A stretch of DNA of 44,065 nucleotides from Gammaproteobacteria bacterium (GCA_003233345.1 QILK01000028.1:1-44065), one strand, 5' to 3'; shown: positions 1-10,744, counted from the first letter of the stretch. The notes: generated by a model from the letters alone, not told the origin. Numbers and translations: made by a program.

Positions 1-660
1 CCAGGGTATGTCGGTTATGAAGAGGGGGGTTATCTAACAGAGGCGGTCAGGCGTCGACCTTATTCGGTTATTTTGCTTGACGAAGTCGAAAAGGCTCATC
101 CAGATGTCTTTAATATATTATTGCAAATTCTCGATGACGGTCGATTGACCGATGGTCACGGTCGTACGGTTGATTTTAGAAATACGGTTATTGCCATGAC
201 CTCAAATCTTGGTTCAGAGCTGATACAGGAGTTTTCGGCAGCGGGGGACTATGAAAAAATAAAATCAGCTGTCATGGAAGTAGTCGGTACCCAGTTTCGT
301 CCCGAGTTTATTAATCGAATTGATGAGCTAGTCGTTTTTCATCCGCTAGCGCGGGAACAGATCCGATCAATTTGTGAAATTCAAATTGAACAGCTACGCT
401 TGCGGTTAGTTGATATGGGGCTGGATCTTAAAGTATCGTCTGCGGCGTTGGACTTACTCGGCGAAGCCGGTTTCGATTCGGTTTATGGTGCGCGGCCCCT
501 TAAACGCGCTATTCAGCAGAAACTAGAAAACCCGCTTGCGGAGCGTATGTTGGCGGGGGACTATAAGCCAGGGAATGTTATATCGGTCGATGTAAAAAAA
601 GGCCAATTAGTATTTAGTGCAAAAGAGGGCGTGGTTTCGTTGCACAGTGCCAGAGCTTGA
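1..660 (+). CDS. clpB: ATP-dependent chaperone ClpB, C-terminal part (5' truncated by window)
   Basis: Frame 1 is open from base 1 ([61 protein letters not shown]...), typical ClpB AAA2 and C-terminal D2-small domain. Confidence 0.95.
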   Translation, partial: PGYVGYEEGGYLTEAVRRRPYSVILLDEVEKAHPDVFNILLQILDDGRLTDGHGRTVDFRNTVIAMTSNLGSELIQEFSAAGDYEKIKSAVMEVVGTQFRPEFINRIDELVVFHPLAREQIRSICEIQIEQLRLRLVDMGLDLKVSSAALDLLGEAGFDSVYGARPLKRAIQQKLENPLAERMLAGDYKPGNVISVDVKKGQLVFSAKEGVVSLHSARA

Positions 661-701
661 TGCTTTTACAAGAAACTTAATTGATATAAGTTTAGTTTCC
701 C

Positions 702-732
702 GTAGCCCGGACTTCGCGTAGCGAACGCCGGG
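702..732 (+). repeat. REP-like palindrome, family 1 (single unit)
   Basis: gtagcccggacttcgcgtagcgaacgccggg; matches units elsewhere in the window. Confidence 0.9.
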
Positions 733-790
733 GGAAAAATAACTTTCTTTGATCCAACCGAAATCCCAAAATCGCCAACCAATCATGTGA

Positions 791-1714
791 TCAGCTTTTA
801 CTTAGAATCCGGTCTAGCATCCGCGTACTTAAAAATCGTTTGAGGTACCAAAAAAGGTGTGTAGGCACAGTAACACGATAACGTGGTTTTGGATATTTAC
901 TTTCTAATGCATGAATAACTTTTTTGAGAACAGCTTCGGGTGTCAATGTGAACCTGGCTACCGGCCCGGTTTTTTTCAGACGTTCCAGCCAATGGCGATA
1001 AAATTCACGATAAACACTATTTTCGCGGTCAATATTATTAAGAAAATGAGGAACGCTGTTTTCGCGAATACGCGATGCAATAGGACCGGGTTCGACTAAG
1101 CTGATAAAAATATTGGTATCGTATAATTCCAGGCGCAGGGTATCACTCAGTCCTTCTATCGCATATTTACTGGCATTATAAGCACCGCGAAATTTGAGTG
1201 GCATAAAGCCAAGAATGGAACTGTTCTGGATAATTCGACCATAACCCTGAGCGCGCATAACGGGTATCACCAGGTTGGTTAATTCAAGCCAGCCGAATAC
1301 ATTAGTTTCAAACTGTTTCTTGAGTACGCTGCGTGTTAAATCTTCTACTGCACCAGCTTGTGCATAAGCGCCGTTGTTAAACAGGGCGTAGAGTTTGCCT
1401 TGGGTTTGCGCGAGTATTTGCTCAAGCGCGCGATGAATGCTTCCTGAGTCCCGTAAGTCCAGTTGCAGTGAACAGAACCCATCGGCCCTTAACTTCTCGA
1501 CGTCGTCAAGCTTACGTGCAGTTGCAAATACCTTGTAACCACGCTGTTTTAATCCCTTGGCAACACCAAAACCAATTCCACTGGAACAGCCGGTTATCAG
1601 TATCGTTTTATCGGAGAATGAATTGTCAGGTTTGTGCATAAATAGAATTGGCCACTGATTTTGAGACCTATTATACAATAAAATGTGCGGTAATTGATAC
1701 CAGTCTGCTACCAT
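791..1714 (-). CDS. Short-chain dehydrogenase/reductase (SDR family); start may be 1639
   Basis: TILITGCSSGIGFGVAKGL Rossmann motif, YNASKYAIEGLSD (YxxxK); alternative start MHKPDNSF. Confidence 0.85.
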   Translation of the reverse strand: MVADWYQLPHILLYNRSQNQWPILFMHKPDNSFSDKTILITGCSSGIGFGVAKGLKQRGYKVFATARKLDDVEKLRADGFCSLQLDLRDSGSIHRALEQILAQTQGKLYALFNNGAYAQAGAVEDLTRSVLKKQFETNVFGWLELTNLVIPVMRAQGYGRIIQNSSILGFMPLKFRGAYNASKYAIEGLSDTLRLELYDTNIFISLVEPGPIASRIRENSVPHFLNNIDRENSVYREFYRHWLERLKKTGPVARFTLTPEAVLKKVIHALESKYPKPRYRVTVPTHLFWYLKRFLSTRMLDRILSKS

Positions 1715-1885
1715 CTTTTATTAACAAAATGGCTCAGGCTATGGTATCTTTAACAAAGCGCCGACAATAAAAAATCATATATTAAGAAAAAACTAATATA
1801 CGTCAGTGTATGAGTATTAACAAATCGACTACCTATAAAAACATAATAAGAAAATAACACGCGAAATAGCGCAAGGGATGACTAG

Positions 1886-2584
1886 TTGTTTAATGAAAAT
1901 GGTACCAATTCCCCATCGTCTTTAACGGGTTCCAATCTTGGCCTTCATATTGGTGATACGTTGCAATTGCAGATTGTCAATGATGTTTCTGTCAGGGTAT
2001 ATTGCAAGCTTATTGGTTATCTACCCGGAAAAAGTCTAGTGGTAACTTCACCCCGGATCGAGGGCAAGCTATGTAAACTTAATGAAGGGCGTGTCATTAC
2101 AGTACGGATGCTTTCCGGTAACACTGTTCTTGGATTTGACTCTAAAGTCATTTATTCTGCCAGAACACCTTATCCGCATATTCACTTAGCGTGTCCGTTT
2201 AGTACCGGTAAAATTTTAGTGCGCAAAGCGCAAAGAATTAAATCAGGAATTATTGTTTCAGTATTGGGCGAGAGTACGGAAATATCTGCCGTCAAGCCAA
2301 TATCGGCTGTTACTTACGATATCAGTACTTCAGGTGCAATGCTGGAAGCAAAAGATGAATTAGGTCAAGTCGGTGATCTGTTAACACTGAAGACGCGAAT
2401 CAACCTTGGTGGTAACAGCGAATATCTAACAATTCCGGCGATATTAAAAAACATTCGTTTCGACAAAAACCCAGTCTCTGGCCGTAGTCTTTATTATCAT
2501 GGTGTCGAGTTTCAGATACTAGAGCAACAGGATAGCATTGTGTTGCATGGTTTTATCTTTGAGAAAATGGTTTCGATAAAGTAA
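1886..2584 (+). CDS. PilZ domain protein (YcgR-like flagellar brake/c-di-GMP receptor)
   Basis: RKAQR (RxxxR) followed by DISTSGAML (D/NxSxxG), the PilZ c-di-GMP binding signature; start codon uncertain (TTG). Confidence 0.75.
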   Translation: MFNENGTNSPSSLTGSNLGLHIGDTLQLQIVNDVSVRVYCKLIGYLPGKSLVVTSPRIEGKLCKLNEGRVITVRMLSGNTVLGFDSKVIYSARTPYPHIHLACPFSTGKILVRKAQRIKSGIIVSVLGESTEISAVKPISAVTYDISTSGAMLEAKDELGQVGDLLTLKTRINLGGNSEYLTIPAILKNIRFDKNPVSGRSLYYHGVEFQILEQQDSIVLHGFIFEKMVSIK

Positions 2585-2688
2585 CCGTAACAAGCCTATT
2601 TCCCTTATTTTTATCTGTCTATCGTGTCAAATTTTTGTCTATCGGCTTTTATTGTAAGGATAATATCGTTATTTTCTGGTTAGACAGA

Positions 2689-2842
2689 GTAGCCGGACTT
2701 CGCGTAGCGAACGCCGGGGAAAAGGATTAGGGTTCAAAATTCAATTAAACAGGCGTATGCGCAAGGTAGTCGGTAGCGGACTAAGACTGAGGACAATAGG
2801 ATGTTTGTTCTCCCGGCGTTCGCTGCGCGAAGTCCGGGCTAC
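2689..2842. repeat. REPIN-like inverted doublet of family-1 REPs (units 2689-2718 and 2812-2842) with ~93 bp spacer
   Basis: gtagccggacttcgcgtagcgaacgccgg ... cccggcgttcgctgcgcgaagtccgggctac; spacer homologous to those at 3451-3545 and 17315-17408. Confidence 0.9.
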
Positions 2843-2890
2843 CTATTTTATATTTGCCCAGTCTTTGCGTGAAGCCCGGGTTAGTTTAAA

Positions 2891-3193
2891 TTAAAGGATA
2901 CGAACTACGATCGCGGTAATAATTGCCAACAGTGTAGCGCTTAGCCAGAAAAAAGTGTTACTGCGGTTTTGTCGCTCGCTAAGCCGTTTTGAGGTCGTAT
3001 GGATACGGGTTATGCGTGTGCCGATGAGGGGGTTAAAAGGGTCCATACCAAGCCGCGCTTGCTGAGTCTTCCTGTCATACGGGGTATGACACGATGGGCA
3101 TGCATGGGATGAGAAAATATCGATGTCTGAGCGCGTGTAGTTGCAGCTCGGGCATCGATGGTAAGTGTGTTTTATCGGTTCTAATACAAGCAT
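2891..3193 (-). CDS. Small zinc-ribbon membrane protein
   Basis: CPSC...CPSC zinc-binding motifs and a C-terminal hydrophobic helix (FFWLSATLLAIITAIVV). Confidence 0.55.
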   Translation of the reverse strand: MLVLEPIKHTYHRCPSCNYTRSDIDIFSSHACPSCHTPYDRKTQQARLGMDPFNPLIGTRITRIHTTSKRLSERQNRSNTFFWLSATLLAIITAIVVRIL

Positions 3194-3419
3194 TGAATTA
3201 TCTTCTTATTTTTGTTGTTATTATTTTTATTATATTCAGGTTTTGTATTTGATTACTGCTGTTTCATTCTTTGTGAAACTTCGTTATGCAGAATCTCTCT
3301 CTCCACCATGGAAAGAATTCTATAAGCAAATAACAAGACTGTAAAACACTTATTTTTTTTTTGCGCCAATAAATCGTCACACCAGCATATCACCTAAATA
3401 AATTAAGACTAATAAACAA

Positions 3420-3614
3420 GTAGCCCGGACTTCGCGCAGCGAACGCCGGGAAAAAAAGAATAGGGTTCGAAATTCAATTAAAACAGCCGTATGGGCGAGG
3501 TAGTCGGTAGCTAACTAAAACAGGGAAAAACAGGATGTTTGTTCTCCCGGCGTTCGCTGCGCGAAGTCCGGGCTACATTTTTTATACTTGCCCAGTCTCG
3601 CAGCGAACGCCGGG
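3420..3614. repeat. REPIN-like doublet (3420-3450, 3546-3576) plus half unit (3598-3614)
   Basis: Same palindrome and spacer as 2689-2842, followed by cgcagcgaacgccggg. Confidence 0.9.
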
Positions 3615-3630
3615 GAAAAAACATGAAAAA

Positions 3631-5520
3631 CTATAATGACTGCAGCTTTTGCTTTTCCGAAATAACTTTCTTCTCTTCTTGTTGTAGCCGCCACATATGT
3701 GCATAGTGCTTCCCAAGCTTGAGTAATTCGTTATGGGTGCCCGATTCACAAATTTCGCCTTTGTCCATGACCAGTATTTTGTTGGCATCGATAATAGTTG
3801 ATAGGCGATGGGCTATGACTAACGTAGTATGGTGAACAGCCATCGCTTTTAAAGCTACCAAAATAGACTGTTCAGATTGTGAGTCTAACGATGAGGTTGC
3901 TTCATCAAAGACCAGAATCATTGGGTTTTTTAGAATCGCCCGGGCGATTGCCACACGTTGTTTTTCACCACCGGATAATTTTAGTCCGCGTTCGCCAACG
4001 AGCGTATTATATTTTTCCGGTAGACTTTCGATAAAGTCATGTATATTGGCAGTTTTAGCAGCGTCGATAACCTCGTCGAGTTCGGCGCCCGGTTTTGCAT
4101 AGGCAATGTTATAAAAAACAGTATCGTTAAACAGTATGGTATCTTGTGGGACGATGCCAATTGCGCGGCGTAAACTCGCCTGAGTAACGGTAGCTGTGTT
4201 TTGCTGATCAATTAAAATGCTGCCATTGTCTACGTCATAAAATCGGAATAGTAAGCGGGCAATCGTCGATTTTCCTGCGCCGCTGCCACCGACAACAGCG
4301 ACTTTTTCTCCGGAATTTATCGTAAACGATATATTTTTCAGGATCGCCCGATCTGCATTGTAGCTAAAATTGACCTGATCAAATTCAACAACCGCCTTAG
4401 TGACTTGCAGTTCTTTAGCGTCGGGTTTATCGATGATTTCCGGTTTTTCTTCCAGTAGTTTAAACATGCGATCCATATCCGATAACGCATGTTTTAGCTG
4501 ACTATAGACGATGCCAAGAAAATTTAGCGGTATAAACATCTGGATCATAAAGGCGTTAACCAGTACAAGGTCACCGAGCGTCATAGTGCCATTGACGACG
4601 CCGTTGGCAGCCATGACCATAATAATGGTAACGCCGACAGCAATAATAGCGCTCTGTCCAACATTTAATGCCGACAGGGAGGTTTGACTTTTGACCGCAG
4701 CATCTTCCCATTTGTGCATGGTCTCGTCATAGCGCCGCAACTCCAGTGACTCATTACCAAAGTATTTGACCGTTTCATAATTTAATAGCGCGTCTACAGA
4801 TTGACTATTAGCGGCCGAGTCCATTTTGTTCATGGTAACCCTGAACTTCATTCGCCATTCGGTGATGATCATGGTGGTAATGATATATAAAATCACGGTG
4901 CCAAAGGTGACAATGGCAAACCAGATATTGTAGTTGGCCAGTAGAATGACAGCGATCAGTGTGACTTCTACCAGAGTCGGGATGATGCTAAAGACCAGAT
5001 AATTTAATAATGAACTGACACTATGGGTACCCCTGTCCAGATCGCGGGTAATGCCGCCGGTTTTGCGGTCGAGATGAAAGCGCAGTGACAGCTTGTGCAT
5101 GTGTTCAACGACGTTGGTGGACATCTGTCTTACCGAGCCATGGCGAACACGAGCAAATAAAGCGTCACGAATTTCATTAAATAGTGACGAAACGATTTTT
5201 AGGGCACCATAAGCCAGTAGCAGTGCAACAGGTAAAAATACACTGGGATTTTTTGTGGCATCCAGCGCATCGATCACCCCTTTAAAAATGACGGGCGCAC
5301 CGACCATCGCCACTTTCGCGGCAATCAACGCTAACAAGGCAATGATAACGCGGCCACGATATTGCAACAAAAACGGAAACAGGCTGCGAATGGAGTTTAG
5401 ATCATTCCGGTTTTTACTCGGAAGATGGGTTTGTCCTCTATACATAGTGTATGATGATAGTTTGATTGAATAATGTAGGCAAATAAATTTTTTAAAGTAC
5501 TTTATTAGAGGTGTAGGCAA
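3631..5520 (-). CDS. ABC transporter, fused permease-ATPase (ATM1/HMT-like); likely start 5445
   Basis: Walker A GGSGAGKST, LSGGEKQR signature, Walker B LVFDEATSSLD, N-terminal multispan domain with an ATM1-type NYETVKYFGNE motif. Confidence 0.9.
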   Translation of the reverse strand: MPTPLIKYFKKFICLHYSIKLSSYTMYRGQTHLPSKNRNDLNSIRSLFPFLLQYRGRVIIALLALIAAKVAMVGAPVIFKGVIDALDATKNPSVFLPVALLLAYGALKIVSSLFNEIRDALFARVRHGSVRQMSTNVVEHMHKLSLRFHLDRKTGGITRDLDRGTHSVSSLLNYLVFSIIPTLVEVTLIAVILLANYNIWFAIVTFGTVILYIITTMIITEWRMKFRVTMNKMDSAANSQSVDALLNYETVKYFGNESLELRRYDETMHKWEDAAVKSQTSLSALNVGQSAIIAVGVTIIMVMAANGVVNGTMTLGDLVLVNAFMIQMFIPLNFLGIVYSQLKHALSDMDRMFKLLEEKPEIIDKPDAKELQVTKAVVEFDQVNFSYNADRAILKNISFTINSGEKVAVVGGSGAGKSTIARLLFRFYDVDNGSILIDQQNTATVTQASLRRAIGIVPQDTILFNDTVFYNIAYAKPGAELDEVIDAAKTANIHDFIESLPEKYNTLVGERGLKLSGGEKQRVAIARAILKNPMILVFDEATSSLDSQSEQSILVALKAMAVHHTTLVIAHRLSTIIDANKILVMDKGEICESGTHNELLKLGKHYAHMWRLQQEEKKVISEKQKLQSL

Positions 5521-5569
5521 GCCCCGTCACATACAGATATTTGCATATTAAACTTTATTAGCAAACGTT

Positions 5570-5603
5570 GGTTTTTCAAACGCCCAGGTTTTTCAAACGC
5601 CCA
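5570..5603 (+). repeat. 17-bp perfect tandem duplication
   Basis: ggtttttcaaacgccca x2. Confidence 0.9.
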
Positions 5604-5733
5604 GTGATTTTGATTTATACGGACATTAAAGCATTGAGTAGCGGGATTAGCTATTGCTTGCGGTAAAATAATTGATAGTGAGTATTTGGCTGAGATCGGC
5701 TGAAGTAACGTTAGTTTTAATTGGGGAATTGTA

Positions 5734-6054
5734 ATGCCAATATATGAGTATCGCTGTGGTGATTGCGGCCACGAGTTAGAAAAACTGCAAAAATTGGATG
5801 AGCAACGACTTATTGATTGTCCTGAATGTGGTCAGGCCGCTTTGCAAAAGCTGATTTCTGCCGCAGGGTTTCGTTTGAAAGGCAAAGGTTGGTATGAAAC
5901 TGATTTCAAAACCGGTCAAAAAAAGAATGTCTCCGATACCAATTCCGACAAGCCTAAAACAGCTGAACCCGTTAAAAAAAATGAACAGTCCAAATCAGCC
6001 GCAAACACAAAAAAATCCAATAACACAACATCCAGTGATTCAAAATCATCCTGA
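5734..6054 (+). CDS. FmdB-family zinc ribbon protein
   Basis: MPIYEYRCGDCGHELEKLQKL...CPECGQ; low-complexity Ser/Lys/Asn tail. Confidence 0.9.
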   Translation: MPIYEYRCGDCGHELEKLQKLDEQRLIDCPECGQAALQKLISAAGFRLKGKGWYETDFKTGQKKNVSDTNSDKPKTAEPVKKNEQSKSAANTKKSNNTTSSDSKSS

Positions 6055-6157
6055 TTAGCTTCACGACTGCAAAAAACCGATTAAAAGTTGCGTTTAGGTC
6101 GGCAACGACTTAATATGCGCAGTTTCTGACCGCGAGATACTAAATAAAGAAAGGAAT

Positions 6158-7936
6158 ATGAGAACTCATTATTGTGGACAAATAAACGAATCTTTTGTTG
6201 ACCAGACAGTTGACATCTGCGGCTGGGTTTATCACCGCAGAGTACACCCGAATGCGATTTTTATCGACTTGCGTGACCGCGAAGGGGTTGTGCAAATAGT
6301 GTTCAACCAGGAAGATGCCGAATTACATAAGCATGCTGATCAAATCAGACCCGAATATGTTATTCGTGTGCGCGGGCGAGTGGTGCCGCGTGAAGAAGGC
6401 CAGGAAAATTCCAAGCTCGCGTCTGGTAAAGTGGAAATTCTGGCGCAAGAACTTGAAGTTTATAGCGCCTCAGAAACACCGCCATTTCAGATTGACGATA
6501 CCGATATCTCCGAAGAACTGCGATTGAAATACCGCTATATTGATCTGCGACGACCTGCCATGCGTGATCAGATTGTAATGCGTTCGCGGATTGTTAAGCA
6601 AATAAGGGATTTTCTTGATCAGGAAGGTTTTCTTGAAATTGAAACACCGATGTTAACCAAAGCGACGCCAGAAGGGGCCAGGGATTATCTGGTTCCCAGC
6701 CGGACGCATGAAGGTGCATTTTTTGCGTTACCACAATCACCCCAGTTGTTTAAACAACTACTGATGGTATCCGGATTTGATCGTTATTTTCAGATTGTCC
6801 GTTGTTTTCGCGATGAAGATTTACGTGCTGATCGGCAGCCGGAATTTACTCAATTGGATATAGAAACTTCTTTTCTTGACGAAGAAGAGATCATGGATCT
6901 CAATGAAAATCTAATGAGACATATCTTTAAGGTTGCGCTGGATATCGATTTGCCAAAGCCGTTTCCACGCATGACGCATGCAGAAGTCATGCGTCGTTAT
7001 GGTTCTGATAAACCGGATTTAAGGGTGCCACTGGAACTTATTGATGTCGCAGATTTAATGCAGTCAGTCGAGTTCAAGGTTTTTGCTGCACCGGCCAATG
7101 ATGCAAAATGCCGGGTTGTGGCTATCGTGGCCCCGCAGGGTAGCAAGTTAACTCGCAAGCAGATTGATGGTTATACCAAATTTGTCGGCATATACGGTGC
7201 AAAAGGACTGGCTTATATTAAAGTCAATGATAAGGATAAGGGTCGAGAAGGGCTGCAATCGCCGATTGAAAAATTTTTACCCGACGATGTACTGGCCGAG
7301 TTACTGGAGCGTACCCAGGCAGAAAATGGTGACGTGATATTTTTTGGCGCAGATAAAGCCGGAATCGTTAATGAAGCCATGGGTGCATTAAGAAATCAGC
7401 TAGGGAAAGATTTGCAATTGATGAGTTCGGAATGGAAACCGTTATGGGTCGTCGACTTTCCAATGTTTGATTGGGATGAAAAGGCCAAACGCTGGACCGC
7501 GCTACACCATCCATTCACTGCGCCCAAAGAAGAGCATATTGAAATATTGTCTTCTGATCCGGGTGCAACTTTATCGCGTGCTTACGACATGATTGTAAAT
7601 GGCGTTGAGTTGGGCGGCGGTTCTATGCGTATCTATCGTGAAAAAATACAACGGACGGTGCTGGGGCATCTGGGTATTTCGGAACAGGAAGCGGAAGATA
7701 AATTTGGATTTTTATTAACGGCCTTGCGTTACGGTTGTCCACCGCACGGTGGTATTGCCTTTGGTATTGATCGTTTGATAATGTTATTAACCGGATCAGA
7801 TTCAATTCGCGATGTAATTGCGTTTCCAAAGACCCAGTCGGCCAGTTGCTTGTTGACCGAAGCACCGTCAGAGGTGAGCAAGGCACAGCTTAAGGAATTG
7901 GGTATTACCGTTAAAAAGAAACCGGTAGAAAAGTAA
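6158..7936 (+). CDS. aspS: Aspartyl-tRNA synthetase
   Basis: [12 protein letters not shown]...[11 protein letters not shown]; class II motifs ([40 protein letters not shown]). Confidence 0.97.
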   Translation: MRTHYCGQINESFVDQTVDICGWVYHRRVHPNAIFIDLRDREGVVQIVFNQEDAELHKHADQIRPEYVIRVRGRVVPREEGQENSKLASGKVEILAQELEVYSASETPPFQIDDTDISEELRLKYRYIDLRRPAMRDQIVMRSRIVKQIRDFLDQEGFLEIETPMLTKATPEGARDYLVPSRTHEGAFFALPQSPQLFKQLLMVSGFDRYFQIVRCFRDEDLRADRQPEFTQLDIETSFLDEEEIMDLNENLMRHIFKVALDIDLPKPFPRMTHAEVMRRYGSDKPDLRVPLELIDVADLMQSVEFKVFAAPANDAKCRVVAIVAPQGSKLTRKQIDGYTKFVGIYGAKGLAYIKVNDKDKGREGLQSPIEKFLPDDVLAELLERTQAENGDVIFFGADKAGIVNEAMGALRNQLGKDLQLMSSEWKPLWVVDFPMFDWDEKAKRWTALHHPFTAPKEEHIEILSSDPGATLSRAYDMIVNGVELGGGSMRIYREKIQRTVLGHLGISEQEAEDKFGFLLTALRYGCPPHGGIAFGIDRLIMLLTGSDSIRDVIAFPKTQSASCLLTEAPSEVSKAQLKELGITVKKKPVEK

Positions 7937-7957
7937 CTGACGTTAACGGATAGTCCT

Positions 7958-8437
7958 ATGTCCGAGCTAACCTTTAAAAGGCCGGAATCTGTCCTGGTTC
8001 TGGTCTATAGTCGCGATAATAATGTATTGCTGCTTAATCGATGCGATCCGGCCGGTTATTGGCAATCGGTTACCGGTAGCCTGGAATGGGGCGAAACCGC
8101 ACCAGTAGCGGCGCAACGTGAGTTATTCGAGGAGACTGGATTAATAGCCGGTAAGTCGTCTGAATTGATCGATCTCGCACAAACAAATTGCTTTCCAATC
8201 CTGCCTGCGTGGCGAGCCCGCTACGATCCTGCGATAGATCATAATATTGAGCATGTATTTGCCATCTGCTTGGAGGTGGAAATTGCGGTTAAAGTAAATC
8301 CAGCTGAACATAAGCAGGCTATTTGGGTGAGTAAACAAGAAGCACTTGAAATTGTGAATTCATACACAAATATCAAAGCAATTTTGCATCATGTCCCCCC
8401 CAAAAAGGATATGGAGTGGGAATATACTAGCAGTTAG
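7958..8437 (+). CDS. nudB: Dihydroneopterin triphosphate diphosphatase (Nudix)
   Basis: Nudix-box-like GSLEWGETAPVAAQRELFEETGL; follows aspS. Confidence 0.88.
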   Translation: MSELTFKRPESVLVLVYSRDNNVLLLNRCDPAGYWQSVTGSLEWGETAPVAAQRELFEETGLIAGKSSELIDLAQTNCFPILPAWRARYDPAIDHNIEHVFAICLEVEIAVKVNPAEHKQAIWVSKQEALEIVNSYTNIKAILHHVPPKKDMEWEYTSS

Positions 8438-8470
8438 TATTTAGAGAAGTCACTTTAAACGGGTCTTAAA

Positions 8471-9571
8471 ATGATTATAAGTACCGCGCCAATACAGGAT
8501 TATACCGCTTTATCTGACGCCGAATGCCAGCAACGCCTCGGTGATGCCAGGGACGAACTCGGCGATAGACTGGTTATTTTGGGACATCATTATCAACGTG
8601 ATGAGGTTTTTGCCCATGCTGATTTTTCCGGCGATTCACTGAAGTTGTCCAAACAGGCAGCGACATCTGCTGCGGAATTTATTATTTTTTGCGGCGTCCA
8701 TTTTATGGCAGAAGTCGCCGATATTTTATCCCGCCCGGATCAGGTGGCGATATTGCCGGATCTATCAGCTGGCTGTTCGATGGCCGATATGGCGAATTTA
8801 AGCAATGTTGACCGAGCCTGGAAAGAGCTTGCATCGGTCATTGATCCTGATGAAGAAGTGACGCCGGTTACGTATATTAATTCTGCCGCTGACTTAAAAG
8901 CGTTTTGCGGTTTGCATGGAGGTATCGTTTGTACCTCGACCAATGCCCGGAGAGTGCTCGAGTGGGGTTTTAAACAACGCGGTAAAATATTGTTTTTCCC
9001 CGATCAACATTTGGGTCGCAATACCGGTTTTGCGATGGGCTTGCCCTTGGATGAGATGGTTGTCTGGGATTACGATCTGCCTATGGGTGGTTTGACTAAA
9101 GAGCAGATTAAAAAAGCAAAAATTATATTATGGAAGGGGTTTTGCTCGGTACACCAATTGTTTCAGCCAGAGCAGATTGACAACTTTTTAAAGCAGTATC
9201 CACAGACAAAAATAATTTCCCATCCGGAATGCAGTTTTGAAGTTTGCCAAAAATCGGATTATGTGGGTTCGACTGAGTATATTATCAAGACCATTGCCGA
9301 CGCAGCACCCAATACGCGCTGGTTGGTTGGCACGGAGTTGAATCTGGTTAAGCGTCTGCACAAGCAGTTCGAGCATCAGGGCAAGTCAGTGCACTTTATG
9401 TCGCCGACTTTGTGTATGTGTTCTACTATGTTTCGAATCGATCCCCAGCATTTATTATGGTGTATGGATAACCTTATCGACGGGAATATTGTTAATCAGA
9501 TTAAAGTGCCAAAAAACGATGCTAAGTTGGCACGGATCGCATTGGAGCGGATGCTTGAAGTCTCTAAATAA
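8471..9571 (+). CDS. nadA: Quinolinate synthase A
   Basis: LGHHYQRDEVFAHADFSGDSLKLSKQA; FCGVHFMAEVADILS; HPECSFEVCQ. Confidence 0.96.
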   Translation: MIISTAPIQDYTALSDAECQQRLGDARDELGDRLVILGHHYQRDEVFAHADFSGDSLKLSKQAATSAAEFIIFCGVHFMAEVADILSRPDQVAILPDLSAGCSMADMANLSNVDRAWKELASVIDPDEEVTPVTYINSAADLKAFCGLHGGIVCTSTNARRVLEWGFKQRGKILFFPDQHLGRNTGFAMGLPLDEMVVWDYDLPMGGLTKEQIKKAKIILWKGFCSVHQLFQPEQIDNFLKQYPQTKIISHPECSFEVCQKSDYVGSTEYIIKTIADAAPNTRWLVGTELNLVKRLHKQFEHQGKSVHFMSPTLCMCSTMFRIDPQHLLWCMDNLIDGNIVNQIKVPKNDAKLARIALERMLEVSK

Positions 9572-9598
9572 AATTATACTTTAATACTTTTTAATAAC

Positions 9599-9695
9599 GC
9601 CCCTCTTATAACCGCCAGCCACAAGATTTTTTCTGGCCCAACAACTGGGGGTTGTAACTGTGCCAGAAAAAACTTCTGACTGGCGGTTGAGGGGC
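9599..9695 (+). repeat. Family-2 nested hairpin element, copy A
   Basis: gcccctc..accgccag..aagatttttt-ctggc-...acaac-loop-gttgt...-gccag-aaaaaacttct..ctggcggt..gaggggc. Confidence 0.9.
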
Positions 9696-9877
9696 TTCCA
9701 TTGAATTTGTGGATACTGTCCTTTTTCTTTATATTTTCGTATTGAATCTTAAATCTGGTAGTGAGATGCGCAGGATTCAGACTCCTATCTAAATAATATA
9801 ATCGGTTGTTTTCAAGGATTTTGATTGTGTTTGAAGAAAAGTATATCTGTATCGCCGATTGCCCAAAGCCCATATAG

Positions 9878-9943
9878 ACTGTCAGAAGTTTTTTTGAGTG
9901 GTAACACTCAAAAAAATCTTGTGGCTGGCTATTAATGGGCGTT
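9878..9943 (-). repeat. Family-2 nested hairpin element, copy E (shortened), opposite orientation to A
   Basis: gtcagaagttttttt-gagtg-gtaa-cactc-aaaaaaatcttgtggctggc...gggcgttg. Confidence 0.85.
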
Positions 9944-9983
9944 GTTGAATAGAATGAGGATTAAACTTAATCATTTTTGTTCT

Positions 9984-10014
9984 CCCGGCGTTCGCTGCGC
10001 GAAGTCCGGGCTAC
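9984..10014 (-). repeat. REP-like palindrome, family 1 (single unit)
   Basis: cccggcgttcgctgcgcgaagtccgggctac. Confidence 0.9.
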
Positions 10015-10045
10015 TAGTAAATACAAGTAATAGCGTATTCAGGGG

Positions 10046-10729
10046 TTATCGTCTTAGTATCGCTATCCAGCGTGCGAAGTTTAGAATACTCCACAGTGAC
10101 GCGGAGACGTATGTTAGCGCTGCCGCCAGTAACAGGGTATGGGCGGCCCGGTAATCATGTTCGTCGATATAACCACCTTCTTTAAGGATCGGTAGTGCAC
10201 GACCAAAGCTGGCGTTGAACTCTACTGGCAATGTGACCAGATGAACGACGATACTGCCGACAAAGGATAGAATAATCGCGATCATGATGATGCGGAAAAG
10301 TATCGGTGAGCCGGTGATTGTTGCTAGTAAAGGCCCTACAAGTAACATTGCCATGCCGGCCTTTTCCGAAAAGCTGGCGATACCGATCAGTCTAGATCGC
10401 CATGTCAGCGGGGAATAATTTTGCTCGTGTTGAATGGCATGACCGATTTCATGGGCGGCGACAACGACTGCGGTTAAGGTTTGGCCGCTATAATTCTCCG
10501 GAGACAGGGCTACTTCGCGGGTTTCAGGATTGTAGTGGTCGCCTTCTTTGGTTTCTTTGACACGCACCTTGTCAAGCTTACAGGCTTTGGCCAAATGCGT
10601 CGCGAACTCGCCGCCGCTACCAGGAAAGTCAGGGCGGGGTTTGCTATGTTTTTTAAAGGTATATTTAACCCAAAACTGCGGGCCAAACAGCAATAGCAAA
10701 ACAAAAAGGATAATTATAATTATATGCAC
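10046..10729 (-). CDS. Zinc metallopeptidase, YugP-like (Zn_peptidase_2)
   Basis: VVAAHEIGHAIQHEQNY (HExxH) with several hydrophobic segments. Confidence 0.88.
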   Translation of the reverse strand: MHIIIIILFVLLLLFGPQFWVKYTFKKHSKPRPDFPGSGGEFATHLAKACKLDKVRVKETKEGDHYNPETREVALSPENYSGQTLTAVVVAAHEIGHAIQHEQNYSPLTWRSRLIGIASFSEKAGMAMLLVGPLLATITGSPILFRIIMIAIILSFVGSIVVHLVTLPVEFNASFGRALPILKEGGYIDEHDYRAAHTLLLAAALTYVSASLWSILNFARWIAILRR

Positions 10730-10744
10730 AGATGACTGATCGGG

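Noticed and set aside
9599-9695. Family-2 hairpins as integron attC sites
   Set aside because: Folded inverted repeats with GGGCGTT-like ends recall attC, but RYYYAAC/GTTRRRY boxes are not consistently present (e.g. copy B ends gaggggcgctgttt), stems are too perfect, and there is no cassette array or integrase.
9574-9873. 99-aa minus-strand ORF
   Set aside because: Its 3' part is the family-2 hairpin; protein shows no recognisable domain and has low-complexity composition.
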